A DNA stretch of 64,000 nucleotides from positions 1,016,501-1,080,500 of the forward strand of contig JAULSR010000007.1 of NCBI GenBank assembly GCA_030512295.1. Reading direction: 5' to 3'. This document shows, piece after piece, positions 11,618 through 23,865 of this stretch. The first letter of the stretch is position 1. Each line of letters starts with the position of its first letter. This DNA is from Bombardia bombarda. Taxonomy: Eukaryota; Ascomycota; Sordariomycetes; Sordariales; Lasiosphaeriaceae. Made by a program: the position numbers and the translations under genes. The notes beneath the pieces are model-generated. The model did not search any database, had not been told where the DNA came from, and saw nothing but the letters and a program-made list of their open reading frames with translations.

Positions 11618-12452
11618 GGCGGCACACTGGACATGATGACAACAGGAAATGGCGCTGAATGCTTCTTGTTTGGGATGGATTACGTGGAAGGAGGTTCCAG
11701 GTCGGAAGTCGATGGGAAACAACTTTTACACCCGACACTGGACCTATATACCTACCTTAGGTACCTAGCAGGTAATATAGGGCAGGTAAAACCGTCAGAC
11801 AGGGCAAGGGCAAGTTAACGCTAGCGGCAGTCAGACTTCAGTGGCTGTGCCTGCCGTTGCTTGATCGTCGCGTCGCCTGGATCCTCCCGAGTGATCCGTC
11901 GTTCCTCTATCAAACATCTTACCCAGGTACCCAGGTAGGGGTTTTCAACAGCGTCGCAGTTCAACACCGAGGACCAACGCTAACCCGGCTCGATTCGGTC
12001 TGATTTCGCGCCTGACAGTTGAACCCAGCGTATTGGTTGGTCAATCCCGACATCTTGGCACAGATCGCACGCTGCATGCATGAGTCTATTCATCGCTACC
12101 ATCTATGTCGCCTCTTTCCGCACTCACTGCAGCCTTGGGTTGCGATGAGTCTCCACACCTCTGGTCGTCCAGGAAAAGGCCTGCGCTTGTCTTCTTTGAA
12201 AAGAAAATGTCGTGCAAAGTAACAAATACGCTGCTACGTATGGGGTGATTAGGCGTGTCTGCCTCGGCTCTGGCTAAGAAGATGAACAGAGATACCTACT
12301 CTGGTTGGCTTGTGTTTAATGCCAGGTCAGGACAAACATGATAGATACACGAAAGGCTAGATAAATACTAGACCGAGCCCATTGAAACCCAGTCGCCAGT
12401 TCACATCTCGCTTGTCACTTACCTCCTCTCATCCAGTCTTCACTAGAATAAG
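11618..12452. promoter_or_regulatory. Divergent promoter region
   Basis: Shared upstream region of the regulator and the membrane-protein gene. It carries clusters of TACCT/AGGTA steps (11748..11790 and 11925..11940). No specific operator is identified. Confidence 0.35.
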
Positions 12453-13687
12453 ATGGTGCAGCCCGCCCGCCCTCCAGCCAACGCCTTCGTTGCACTCTCG
12501 CGCAAGATCTACAACCCCCTGGGATTCGCCAAAGGCTACAACTTTGTCCTGTTCTTCATCTTTGGCGGCGCCTTGATGGGCTTCACCCTGGCCCGGCTCC
12601 AGTACCTCAACTTCTACGGCATCTTTTGCGCCGAGCCAGAGCCCGCCGCCGGCCCGGCCGAGTGCTTCTACCTTGCTGCGGGGGTCGAACGATTCGGGAT
12701 CATCCTGCACCTCGTCACCATCCTCCCCGCCTCATTCCTGGCCTGCTTCCAATTTGTGCCCGCAATCCGGCACAAGTTGATGCTGTTTCACCGCATCAAT
12801 GGCTATCTGGTCATTCTGCTGGCGCTGCTAGCCACGATTGGTGCTTTTATGATTACGAGGAGGTCGCAGGGCGGGGGTGTCGAGACGCAAACGGCTCTTG
12901 GGCTGCTGGGGGTGATGTTTCTGGTTTCACTGGCATTGGCCTATGTCAATGTCAAGAGGCTGCAGCTGGAGCAACATCGAGCATGGATGCTGAGGGCCTG
13001 GTTTTATGTGAATACAATACGGAGCATCCGAGAGGAGGAAATGTGCTGACTTCAAGGTGCTCTTTCAGGCCGGCTCCATCATTACACTGCGACTCATATT
13101 GATCATCTGCGCTACCATCATCAGCAACCACGGCTATTATGTTGTTCGCGGCTGCGATGTGCTCGAGTATCTGATTAAGGACGTCAACGGGACCATCGAG
13201 CTCTATCCCGCGTGCGAGTCATACTTCTCTGGGGCGAGTCCAGATCAGAAAGCGATCGTGGTAGCCAACATTGTCGATCCGAGCTCGGGTGCCGAGGCGG
13301 CTGCTGCTTTGGAAATGTCTTTCGGCATCGCCTGCTGGCTGGCTTTGGCCATTCATGCTATTGGCGTTGAGGTTTATGTGAGTCTCTGTCCGCAATTGCA
13401 GCTTTCTCCTTGAAAGATTGGTTGGTGTAGCTAACGTGTCTGGCCCCTTTGAAAAGCTTCGACTCACTCCGATAGAGGCTGAGCGGCTGCGGAATGTGTC
13501 GTACAAGAGACAACTGGAGGCCGGCATGAGAAACCCTGGCCGCGCTGGCATCACCAGCGATCGGATTGGTGATGCGCCGAAATGGGTGCCGAGCGATGGT
13601 TCGTCGGAGCACTATCGCGACTCAGATACTGACAATAACGCCGTCATGGTGAAATCTGAGACGACCGAGATCAGGTCATCGAACTGA
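12453..13687 (+). CDS. Polytopic membrane protein, DUF2306-like
   Basis: Three exons (12453..13007, 13069..13377, 13457..13687) give a 364-aa protein. Hydrophobic segments lie at about residues 28-48, 80-105, 115-135, 145-165, 186-205 and 265-285, so at least six membrane spans are likely. HKLMLFHRINGYLVIL and EQHRAWMLRAWFY place conserved-looking histidines and arginines at membrane borders, as in the DUF2306 family of predicted membrane proteins. The C-terminal about 75 residues are hydrophilic and probably cytoplasmic. The introns use GTGAAT..CAG and GTGAGT..AAG. It lies between two Zn2Cys6 regulator genes, either of which could control it. Function is unknown; the DUF assignment rests on pattern recognition. 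Confidence 0.75.
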
Positions 13688-14441
13688 GCAGAGTTGCACA
13701 ATCGATGTTTGTGTCGCTGGGTCAAGATTGGGCTTTTCAAGTCCAGAATATTTTGATAGGAATAAAGAGAAAACAGCTCCTTGCCCAGTTTAGCCCCTTT
13801 TGTGCGACTTCCATTCTATTGGAATGTGTCGCGCGGCGTACTGTGTATAGGTAGACCGCGGCAAAGTGTAGCTCGTTGAGATGGCTCGCAATGTGCCGCC
13901 ATAACCCTAACCCATTCATTTCGCACGACTGTGCAGGAAGGCTCCACTCCGGGAGGTATCTAATATTAGTGAAAACAGGCCATTTGGGTGTAGGCTCGTG
14001 CATAAAAAGGATCTCTCCTACCAGATCCTACATGTACCGTGTGTGTGTACCAGCATTTCCTGGCCGTCCGCGAATTCGTCCGTCTCGGGCTCCGACCGGT
14101 CCACGAGTTATGTCATCACAATCAGCGCTTATGAATCTTTGACTGCGCGGCAAGATCCTTTTGCTTTCCATGGCGCTTGAGTGAAGGTGGCGGCAGACTG
14201 AACAAAATTTGAGTTTATTCCGCTGTGAGTGTGGATTTCTGAAAAGCGGCATTCGATTTATTTCAATTGCTGGACGCGTTTGAGAGACTGATCGATAACT
14301 GCGTCCGTCGGGTTTGCTAGCGGCTCAGTTTCGTAATTTCATTCGGCCGTTTTGCGGACGGATCCACTCGTGTCACCATTCACATTTCACCTCGACTTCA
14401 ACCCCCCTACTCTTTGAAGCCAAACTCCACCACGGACGAAA
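13688..14441. other. Intergenic spacer
   Basis: 3' flank of the membrane-protein gene and promoter of the next regulator. No gene, RNA or repeat is supported. Confidence 0.4.
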
Positions 14442-16943
14442 ATGACGGACCAAGCAGCGAGGGCAGAAAGGGCAGAAAGGGCAGAAGCTGCCGCCGAGAT
14501 AAGGCGCAGAAAGGTGCGCAAGGGCACCCATAGCTGTTGGGAATGTGAGTACCTTAGTCTCACACAGTTCTACAATCTTTAGTGCTAATGGAGGGGAGGG
14601 GGTACAGGTCGGCGACGCAAGATTCGATGTCAGTTCAGCCCCAACAATGACACAGTATGCGTGCCGTGTCAAGCGCGCGGGAGCGCCTGCCGCAGCCAGG
14701 AGTTTGCAGACGACTCGCGGCCCCAGCAGCAGCCCGACCGGAGAATGGCCCAGCGCCTTGGCCGTCTTGAAGAGCTCATGGCTCGTCTGGTAGACCGCAT
14801 CATGCCCGAGGCCTCACGCACCATCACCTCTTCAACCTCTGGTCGTTCCGCCTCTGGTCCCTCCGACAGAGCTTCGCCTACCCCGTCTCACGACACTGTG
14901 ACCGACGATGATGCCGCATACCGTCCAGCCCTCGATATCTTGCAAAACTCGGCCTCCAGCGAAAGCCCCGTCGGTCTCCTTCTCGGCCTGCGCTATATGG
15001 AAAACAATGCCCAGAAGTCGCCCAGTATGCTCACCCCCGAGTCTGAGCCGACCAACAGTTGCCCCACTGCTGGCCGTGACAAGGCCAACACACCAACATC
15101 TGCCAAAGCCGTGCTTTCCAAATACGACAAGATTTGTCGAGCCCTGCACGCCTTGTTCCCCTCGCAGCACGACATCGACCTCTTCACCAAAACGAGCGTC
15201 GGTGTATACTTCCTCACCTCGTTATTTATCTCCTTCCGCGATTCGCTCGAGGGCAAGTCCGAGACCGCCGAGACCCTCGCTGCCATCCCGCCATCGGCAA
15301 GCCATCCCACCGTCCTCTCGAAACGCCTTCTGCAGATCTGCATATGCATGCAGCAGATGGGCCCCTCCTTCGACGTGGACATGCTGCAAATGAAGACGAG
15401 TTACATCGACACCATGACGAATATTATCTCTACCATCGCCGATCTCGTCACCTGTAACGACGAACTGGTCGGAACCGCCGAGGGCCTCGAGACCCTCGTC
15501 CTCCAGGGCATCTGGCATGCCAACGCCGGCAACCTCCGCAAGGCTTGGCTGAGTTATCGCCGCGCCATCAGCCTGGGCCAGCTAATGGGCATCGATCACG
15601 GGAGCTCTCGACTCTTAAAGTTCGTCGACCCAACCACGGCTCCGAACAAAAGACCAACGGCCGCGGGGCTGTGGTACCGCATCAACTTCAGCGACCGCTT
15701 CGCCTCTCTTTTGCTTGGCCTCCCCGTCGGCAGCCCTGATAACAGCTTCGCTACCGAGGAGGCCATGAAGCGCGACACCCAGATGGAGCGCCTCGAGAAG
15801 CGACACACAGTCATCGCCGGCCGCATCATTGAGCGAAACGCCAACAAGACGAGCGAGGCATATGCTATTACCCAGAGCATCGATTGCGACCTTGAAAACG
15901 CGGCGGCCAGCCTCGGCCAGGATTGGTGGCAGGAGCCATCCCTCGGCTCCCCTTTGATTCACACGGCTGAGAAGCTCGGCCCCATGCTACACCTCATGCA
16001 GCAAATCCACCACTTTGACCTTCTGATCCTTCTCCACTTGCCCTACATGCTGCGTAGCCCTTCCGAGAGCCGCTACGAATACAGCAAGATGACGTGCGCG
16101 CGCGCCAGCCGCGAGGTCCTCAAGCGCTTTATCCCTTTTCGCGCTGAGATTAGCGCCGCGTGGGCCTGTCGTCACGTCGACTACTCGGCCCTGGTAGCCG
16201 CCATGACTCTACTGTTGAGTTACCTGCGCCAGCATCAGGAGCCGTCGCATCCCACGCCGTCGTGCGAGCAGCGTGCCGAGGACAGGGCACTGGTGGAGCT
16301 CGTGCGCGAGCGCATGCAGCACGTGGGCGTCATCAACCAGGACAAGCTGTCGCACGAAGCGGCGGATATGCTGGGCAGAATGATGCCCATTCTCGACTCT
16401 ATCGACGCCTCCTTGACCAACGGTATGTCGGAACTGAACACAAACGTGGTCAAGTGTCTGCAGATTAGTATCCCGTACCTCGGCACGGTGAATATCCACC
16501 CGAGCATGAGCTTGCCTGCCACGGTAGTGGCAGCACCGTCGACTCCCGTGGGCTCAGTCTGCCCCAGAGCTGCTACTGCTGTAGAAACAGACGCGTGTTT
16601 ACGGGGGGAGGTTGTCCCATCATTCCACGACGCGAACAACACAGGGATCGGTCAGGTGCAGCCAGAGGCGCAACTGGCGGGCTTAGAGACTGTTGCTGCT
16701 GCCAATGTCGCGGCGCAGCAAAGTTACGTCCTATCGCACATGGATCTGATGACTATGGACCCGTCTTTGCTTCCCCGTGATGCCACCATCAACGGTATGT
16801 GGATGGACTTTGACCCCCAACCTATGGACGGCGTTCTGGAGTTCCCGGATTTGATGGCCGAAGCGGACGACTGGGTCTTCCAGGGTATTGACACCACGTA
16901 TTGGTCGTTGTTGAATGGGGGTAATATGGGCTGGACAGGATAG
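14442..16943 (+). CDS. Zn2Cys6 transcription factor with Fungal_trans domain
   Basis: Two exons (14442..14544 and 14608..16943, GTGAGT..CAG) encode 812 aa. The zinc cluster spans Cys 32, 35, 42, 52, 55 and 62 and is interrupted by the intron right after CWEC. A 9-bp repeat near the start encodes Ala-Glu-Arg units (residues 8-16). Downstream of the cluster, RLGRLEELMARLVDRI (about 90-105) looks like the usual linker and dimerisation coiled coil. Residues about 160-560 resemble the fungal-specific middle homology region (for example LVLQGIWHANAGNLRKAW and SYRRAISLGQLMGIDH). The acidic C-terminal tail, rich in Met and Asp, may be an activation region (inference). Upstream context suggests no obvious target beyond the neighbouring membrane-protein gene. 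Confidence 0.85.
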
Positions 16944-18054
16944 CGCGGATCAGAGCATAGTTTGACAGAGGAGGGTTTGCATAGAATCAGGAGTTGGATA
17001 TGGGATGGCAATTTTTGGATTCAGCATTTGCATGGCAATGGATAGTCGGAGGCCGTTGGATAGGAGCACGACAAACATTGACGGCTGGCGTTCTTGGTGT
17101 TGTGCGTTTAAAGCGAAGCATAAATGCATCTAACCGGCTCAACATTCCTGCTGGAATGCAATATCTTCGATAGAAGCCCAGGGACCATATATGAGGTATA
17201 CATGACGTTTTTGGATCAAACACCAAACGAAAGTAGGGATAGCCCTCCAAATAGGAGGCGAAGTTTTATTTTAGCTGCGAAGTGATAATGCCTCGTCTAC
17301 GCGCCCCAACCTGCTACCCATAGTTTCTCATACCCCCTACAGAAAATCAGCGCGTTTGATCGTATTCTTAACATTTCTGCACATCATGTTTGCCCGACGC
17401 GAAATAGCGGCTGACCAAGTCGCCCACCACGAACAAGCCAAAGAAGCAGAGCACGCCAACACTTCGACACAGCCGGCAACATGTCCCTTGTCGCCCCCTC
17501 TCACGGGTGATCAAGGCCACGAAGCGACCCACCACCACCACCGTAATCATCATTGGGAATCGTCCCTATCTGGCATCACGTCCGAAGAGGAGGTTATGAG
17601 CCGTGTTCGCGAAAGCAGCGGTGTGAGCAAAAGTCAGGAGGAAGTGGGAGCTTCGGCTCGACGAGAAACCAAAGCTGGAAAGATTGGACAGTCTTCGTCA
17701 TGAAGACTTGCTGGAATTCCGACTCTTTGAATTTCATTTATTCTTGGTAGAGATACCATTCATGTTCATCAAGAAAAAGGGGCTGTTGCCATTGAGGCTT
17801 TGGCAAGTACTACACATTTTTTTAGGGTAAACAAAACAACAATTCTGCGGTCACCATTATCACCAGGATAGCGTAATCAACCATTTGTCCCTTATTTCGT
17901 CCAAGCAATCAACATGCTGTGCTTAATCCTTACAAAAGGCGCCACAAAGTTTAATCAAACCACGTGTTCTCGTAGCAACAGGAAGACGACACGTCAGAGG
18001 CAAGCTGCCAACACTTGTTCGACATCATCTAATAGTAACTTGATTGACTCGGAT
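16944..18054. other. Intergenic spacer with weak open frames
   Basis: Two overlapping open frames on opposite strands at 17356..17703 and 17368..17553 show no recognised domain; the minus one has a short hydrophobic stretch but no supported gene structure. No RNA gene is visible. Confidence 0.35.
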
Positions 18055-19209
18055 ATGGAGTTTCTCACAAACTACGTCGAGTCAGAAAAGCGTATTATCC
18101 AAGACTTCCTACAAGAGATACTGTGGGAAGACTTTGCTAGATGATGACGCGAACTAAGAGAGTGAACATTGAAGATACAGAACACATCAATTTTGAAGAC
18201 AAAGTTCATCAAACAGCATCAATAAATGGAATAGTTGACTGTACCGAAGGTCTCAAGACGGCAGAGAAGCGCCTCAGAAAATGTCTCATGTCCGATGAAG
18301 TTTCCATAGCGCTTGGCCAGATTGCTGAGGCCGAAGCATTCGTTTTTGTCCGTCTAGTATCAGCCGACAGCGACCTTCTCTCGCTCGGTTTCAAAGCCAC
18401 AAACCCCGAGGAGTTGATGCTGAATCCAACCTCAAAGCTCAACAAGTTGAGAGACCTGTGCAGTGCATTAGAATTCCCAACCATGGAGGTCGTCCTTAAG
18501 GCCTGCCGAGACATGGACTACGAAGAAAACAAGAGTCCAACGGCAACTGGAGGGGACTACGAAGATGGGAGATTAATTTTGTGGTCGGCGCGTGAGGGAG
18601 CATGCTGATGGTAGCAGCATGGACTTTCAAAGCTGGATGGTATTTTCTTGCATGGTCCCAGACACCCACCGTTAGCCGGCTTTCTTACCTCTTTGCTAAC
18701 TAGTCTAGAACGACTTTCGGGACGTCGCGTTGCTTGGATCATGGGGTCTCTTCGCACAAAATAATTGGATACTTGAGGCTAAGGAGCTGTTGCCCTACAT
18801 GCTTCCAGAGATGGGGTTCGTGCCATTTCTCTTCAAAACCGCGACAAAAGGGGTCAACAGCGTGGTCTCTCGGCAGTGGCGACGGGACATATACCTAGGT
18901 AGGCTTCGAGAGGATGCTCCTGTGCCTGCTGTCGATATCACGACCGAGGTGACCACTTTCTTTGTGTCTGGACTGATAACACCGATGCGCCCAGACGACC
19001 CATCCGGCAGCTCAAGCAACGCCGCCTCAGCTACGAAGAAAATGCTTACCCAACTAGGAGAGAGTGCAAGCCATACATTCAACGACTTCTTCAACGTCAC
19101 AGGGCCAAACAGCCGTCGGGAGGAGCGCGCCACTCTCATCCCCGATTGGGGATTAAATGATTGTCTTGCACATTGGGCTACGATGACGGCTGATGGCGGC
19201 TTGTATTGA
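18055..19209 (+). CDS. Unrecognised fungal gene, splice structure unresolved or disrupted
   Basis: Three coding-looking blocks follow each other: about 18055..18143, 18141..18600 and 18709..19209. The last block reads NDFRDVALLGSWGLFAQNN and onward and is entered through an acceptor at about 18708 (CTAACTAGTCTAG). The middle block ends in a stop at 18606, while the segment just before the last intron is open in another frame (reading to FQSWM). A 37-nt intron from 18578 would reconcile the two but is shorter than usual in fungi. The first block ends in a stop that overlaps the ATGATG opening the second. No domain is recognised; there is no signal peptide or membrane helix. Either a multi-exon hypothetical gene or one that has acquired frame lesions. 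Confidence 0.4.
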
Positions 19210-19902
19210 TGTTACTACCTGTTCTAACCAGAAGCCTATATATACACCCAATAGGATAAAATATCTTGCCGTCGTGCCGTCAACACGTCAGCTCGCACAG
19301 CATACGCGATTGCCCCCGGTTTGCTGTGGTAATGCTCTGGACCAGCCCCCTTTTCTATCCTATTTATTTGAACCAAGCCGAACGAGCACAGATTCAGGTG
19401 CCCATGAGGCTTCACGGTCCCAGTTATTGACCATGGCTCCATCGGTTCTTGCCGAAGCTGAATATTTTGAACAAGGCCGTGTTTATAAGCTGGGCGTTTG
19501 AGCGGCTGCAAATCTTGGAGATTTAGGTAAAAATTCCACATATCGCATTCCATTTGATCTTATTGGGGATGTAAAATGAAGAAAAGAAAAGGGATATCTC
19601 GATTTGTGACATTCTGGTGTCCATGCAATCCATGCCAAGAACGCCAGCGTGCCGTCATTACGCTAAAAACAGTGAATGTGTTGGTGCTCGATCCGATCCT
19701 CCTTGTCAGACGTAAAAAGCATGTTGACGTTCGTAACAAAACCAACTGTCTCTCACCACACTTCCCACCTCACCCCTCGCCCCTCACCCCTCAATCGGAT
19801 CGGCCATTATTCGCATTATTTCGTGTCCATTATTCCATGTTCCATTACCTCATACTCGTTATACAATGACTGACTGTCTGGGTGGTTTGGCCTGTAGCGT
19901 GA
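19210..19902. other. Intergenic spacer between convergent genes
   Basis: A TATATATA-type element lies at about 19238. No gene is supported; the overlapping frames lack any motif. Confidence 0.4.
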
Positions 19903-20461
19903 TTATACAACAGCCGTGGTGTGACGTCCCCCGACGCGGTAGCTGCTGAGGTACCACGAGTAGAGGACGTTGAAGAAGAGGAAGAAGCTTTAGGAGATTA
20001 AGGTTAGCATAAGAATGTTTTGTTCCACGGAGAACGCCAAAAACTCACAAGGCAATGAAGCTGAAGGCCTCGACGGTGTGCTGCAGCGCGCTGTTGCCGT
20101 AGTTGTAGTCCTGGACGGCAAAGACAACAGCCACGAGCCAGAGATATGAAAAGATGAGGTTGAAGAGCAGGACGTGGCCGGGGTAGCTGCCGAGGAAAAA
20201 TGCGGCGAGGAAAAAGGCGACGGTGAGGACGGACTGCGGGAGCATGTTAGCATTGGCATTACATCAGTTGAGAGAGCAGAGGACACGTACGATAACTTCG
20301 TCATAGACAAGGTGGTCGCCGGGGTAGTAGGCGCCGTGGATGGTGGAGATGAAATAGGAGACAATGCCCATGACAATAACGGCCGAGATCCAGACAATAA
20401 CATTGCTGGCAGTAAGGAAGGGCGACAGGCCAACTCCGCGCTCACGTGTGGTGATGGCCAT
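19903..20461 (-). CDS. MARVEL-domain-like four-helix membrane protein
   Basis: Three exons (20291..20461, 20049..20233, 19903..19987) give a 146-aa protein with four hydrophobic segments: about 18-40, 58-78, 82-105 and 122-140. The layout, with short loops, small size and a VQDYNYG loop before the last helix pair, matches fungal MARVEL-domain proteins, which sit in plasma or vesicle membranes and help organise membrane domains. Introns: GTACGT..CAG, GTGAGT..AAG, with phases consistent through all joins. The short third exon supplies the fourth helix and a polar tail. There is no signal peptide beyond the first helix. The assignment rests on topology more than on a sequence signature. Confidence 0.7.
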
Positions 20462-21824
20462 TGTGTTGTTGTTTTGGGTAAATGACTTGTGTGTCGAGAT
20501 GAATTGTAAGTGATTAGGTGACTGGAATGACTATTTTGCCAGTATTTTCACTGCTTGGATGGTCTGGAGGCGAGGTGGGAAGAAAGTCAAGGTTGGATGA
20601 ACGGACTGAGAAGGAAAAAGGACCAAGCTGTTTGTACTTATACGAAAATCACCTGGAATCGAATCGAATCGAAAATGGGAAGGAAAGTTCGGCTGGTCTG
20701 CCTGCCCATCTCTTGCTATCTGTCTGTCTGTCTGCCTGCCTGCATGTTGTGGTGGCAGGCACGACCGGGCGCCACAGGGTTTCTGGCCTGATGAGTGGAT
20801 GATGCGCCGCGTGTGTGACGTCCATTCAGATACGTCCAGGTTTTTAGGTTTTTCTTTTCCATGTGACATGTCGGACGCATTAATCGGCACACGTATTAGC
20901 TGCATCGCTCCTTCCGCTCTTTCGCGCCCTTTCGCCCTTGGGAAAAGGATGGACACAAGATCGAGCCAATATCAGGGCGTCGACGGTCGCGCGTGATGCG
21001 GTTTGTGGCTGGAAGCCGCTGACGCATGGTCCAATGGCACTCCCGCGAAGCTAATGCACCGCGGATCCGTCCAAATTCTGACGTCGGCATCGTCGGCTTA
21101 GTCGGTCGGCCCATACTGTCAAAAGACTGTCAAGACTGTCTAGGTGCAAGAGAGTCGAAAGATGCGAAACATTTCTAGCACTTTCTGCAGCTGGGTGCTG
21201 CCAATCCTGTTAGCCCAACACCCCCGGCCGCACTTCTCCACCACTGGCCCAGGAAGTGAAACGGTCAATCGCTTGTCGTAGACGTCATTATGCAGGGGGG
21301 AGGAATGCTGCGGCGCGCATTCTTATTGGACCACATATGTAATCATCGCATGAACAGGGGCCTATCTTAATGGGTACCAAGAGAAAATGTCCGATTTTGG
21401 ATTTTGTTACATAAGATTCACACATTATGTTGCGGCATTGAAGAGCATCAATATGGAACACTATAATGAGCCGTCATCACCGCAAGACGATGTGACTGGG
21501 TGACCACCAGTTACGGGAGAACACCATGTGTATGAAGAAGAACATCGCAAACAATATCTATCTAGCGGTCAGAAAGTGCCGTACTTGTGGGCCATGCCTT
21601 GCCTTGCAGCTAAAGCGCCGTCGACGGGTCATTGCATCGAGTCAGCGGTAGAATAATATATGGCCTAGGGGCATACACAGCAAGCTGCTGATGGCAAATA
21701 AACGAGACCAATGCGAAACTATGGGGAAGGGCCAGACTTCTTGACTCATACTGTACCTTGTCTAGGTGCTAGGTGTATGCTGAACAAAGAATTCGTTTTG
21801 ACATTCCCCGCCATCTAGAATATT
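20462..21824. other. Intergenic spacer
   Basis: About 1.4 kb upstream of the MARVEL-like gene and downstream of the monooxygenase gene. It contains an ATCGA/TCGAA-rich patch near 20650..20670 and a TCTG/CCTG microsatellite at about 20716..20744. No gene is supported. Confidence 0.45.
20716..20744 (+). repeat. Tetranucleotide microsatellite
   Basis: Runs of CTGT then CTGC repeats lie head to tail within the MARVEL-like gene's upstream region. Confidence 0.7.
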
Positions 21825-23865
21825 CTACCGTGCCAAGACACTCTTCATCACCGCCTCAAGAGTCTCCTTTGGGTCCGCGACCATGGCGTTGGATCTCCAG
21901 GCAACAAACCGATCGGGACGGACGAGAACACAACCATTATCCTCCACTTCCCTCCGTCTCGCCCAGTCGAAATACACATCCTCATAATCCTGCTTCCATC
22001 CGATCGAGTGACAAGCAATCTCTACCACCATACTCTTTGAAATCTCCAGAGCGCTGTCCTTCCAGGCTCTACCGCCCGGTCCAGTTAACAGACAAAAACG
22101 CCCGTGGCCGGCGAGATCAATCGTGGACAGCCTAGCTCCGGGTAGCCTCGTGTTGAGCCACGCATGTGGCAGTCTCCGCCCCGGGTAGGTCGTGACTTGG
22201 TGCACCCTGACCGCATCTTCAGGTAACGCCGGCGCGGGGCCCTGATCAGCCTGGTACACCGCGTCCGACACATAGCGCTGGTTCATCTCGACCCCGAGGC
22301 CGTGGAACTCGGTATCCGTCTTCTCAATACCCCGCTGGAACTCCTCTCTTCTTTTCCGTCCGATCTCGCCAGGGTCGTCGAATTCTGCCAGGATCTCCTT
22401 GCGCTTGGCCGCGTCGGGCTCGAACATGCCCAGCGCTTTCTGCCAGGTGAAGTGGTCGCGCAGGCCCTGGTTGGCGCGCGTGATGACGTCGACACCGACG
22501 GACTGGCGTTCTGCGCTGAACGAGTCGAGCAGTCTGGCGCCCGCCTTGCCCGACATGACGTAGTCGATCTTCCACGCGAGGTTGAAGGCGTCTTGGATGC
22601 ACGTGTTGGAGCCGAGACCGTTGAACGGGGGGTGGCGGTGGGTGGCGTCGCCAAAGCAGAATCTAGTTTTCGCATATGTGGGTTAGTATAAGGAGAAGTG
22701 ACAGGAAGGTCGGATGTGAGAAGGAAGTCACTGACACGTTGCCGTCTGAGTAGTACTCAGCCACTGTTTCGTTGATCCACCACTTGCTGACATTGAGCAG
22801 CTCGACTTTTACCGAATCGTCTCCAATTGTCTCCTTAACTCGGGCCACGTACTCCTCTTCAGTCGCGCTCATAGCGTCGGCCTTGAGGTCAACTCCAGGA
22901 GTAGGGAGGAAAATGAACATCCACTCGTTCCACGGCCGGATCATGCGGAGGAGAACGGCCCATCCCCATGGCGGATAGTTGGCCTCCTCCGGGCGCACGA
23001 TCCAGTGCAGATTTCCGGTGCGGTTGGCGACAAGATGCGACAAATCGGCTTTCACCAGAATATTGAGCGCAAGTCCCTGCCCTGGCTTCTTGATCAGGGG
23101 TATGCCGAGCTCGCGCACGACCTGGCTGCGCGCGCCATCGCATCCGAACAGAAATCGTGACTGAATCTTGTACGTCTTCTGGAGGAAGTCGTCTCGAACC
23201 TCCGAGATGATCACATCCGGGGCGAGGCGAGTCATGCTCAGGAAAGTAGTGCTGAAACGCAGCTTCCAGCCTTCGTGGGCCGCTCGTTTGGTCAAGATGG
23301 GCTCGAGGAGCGTTTGCGGCAGGTCAACGTGCTTGCATGGGCTAGCAGACTCATATTTGCCCTGTTTTACCAACGGTCAGAATATCCATTCACAACCAAA
23401 AGCAAATGTCATCGGGTTGTCAATGGTACCTTATGTTTTGGATCATGACCCCACGAGTAAGCGCGAGCAAACTCTTCTCCAGCCATGCTACGGCACCATC
23501 TCGTATGTTCCATGTGGTCACTGTCGGTGGCCAAGTCGAGACATTCTCTCTCAAGATCGATATCTCTCAAACATTCTGTAAACGAGTTAGCAGGAGTCAG
23601 TCTCAATTGCACTCTTTTTACTTACCTAAACCAGCCGGGTTGGTGATGTGAGCGCGTGGGGTCTCGGCCGTTGCAGGCGCGGAGGCAATAATGATCCCAG
23701 TTCTTCCTAGGTAGATTGAGTTCAATGTCAGTAAGAGATGATATTAGGTCGTCTCAGAAGCTACAGGTGCTTACCATGAGCTGCAAGGAAACAAGCCAGT
23801 GAAGCGCCAGCAGGACCAGCTCCTACGATCAGAAGATCCGTCTTTATCACTTCGAGGTCATCCAT
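21825..23865 (-). CDS. FAD-dependent phenol 2-monooxygenase-type hydroxylase
   Basis: Class A flavoprotein hydroxylase, adding oxygen to an aromatic ring using FAD and NAD(P)H. Five exons (23775..23865, 23626..23706, 23430..23575, 22736..23361, 21825..22662) give 593 aa, the usual size for the PheA/TfdB group. The N-terminal FAD motif is GAGPAG at about residues 13-18; a DG motif occurs in FGCDGARSQV; the second flavin site is FGDATHRHPPFNGLGSN. The last join requires donor GTCAGT at 22735 and restores NVFCFGDA. The C-terminal region has the thioredoxin-like fold of this group. No signal peptide is seen. The maleylacetate reductase-like gene lies 3.6 kb to the right, which suggests an aromatic catabolic pair, but no ring-cleavage dioxygenase is present in the window. 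It could instead hydroxylate a secondary metabolite. Confidence 0.85.

Noticed and set aside
17368..17553. Minus-strand frame with a hydrophobic stretch, possibly a small membrane protein
   Set aside because: No conserved motif, no splice support, and an equally long frame overlaps it on the other strand.
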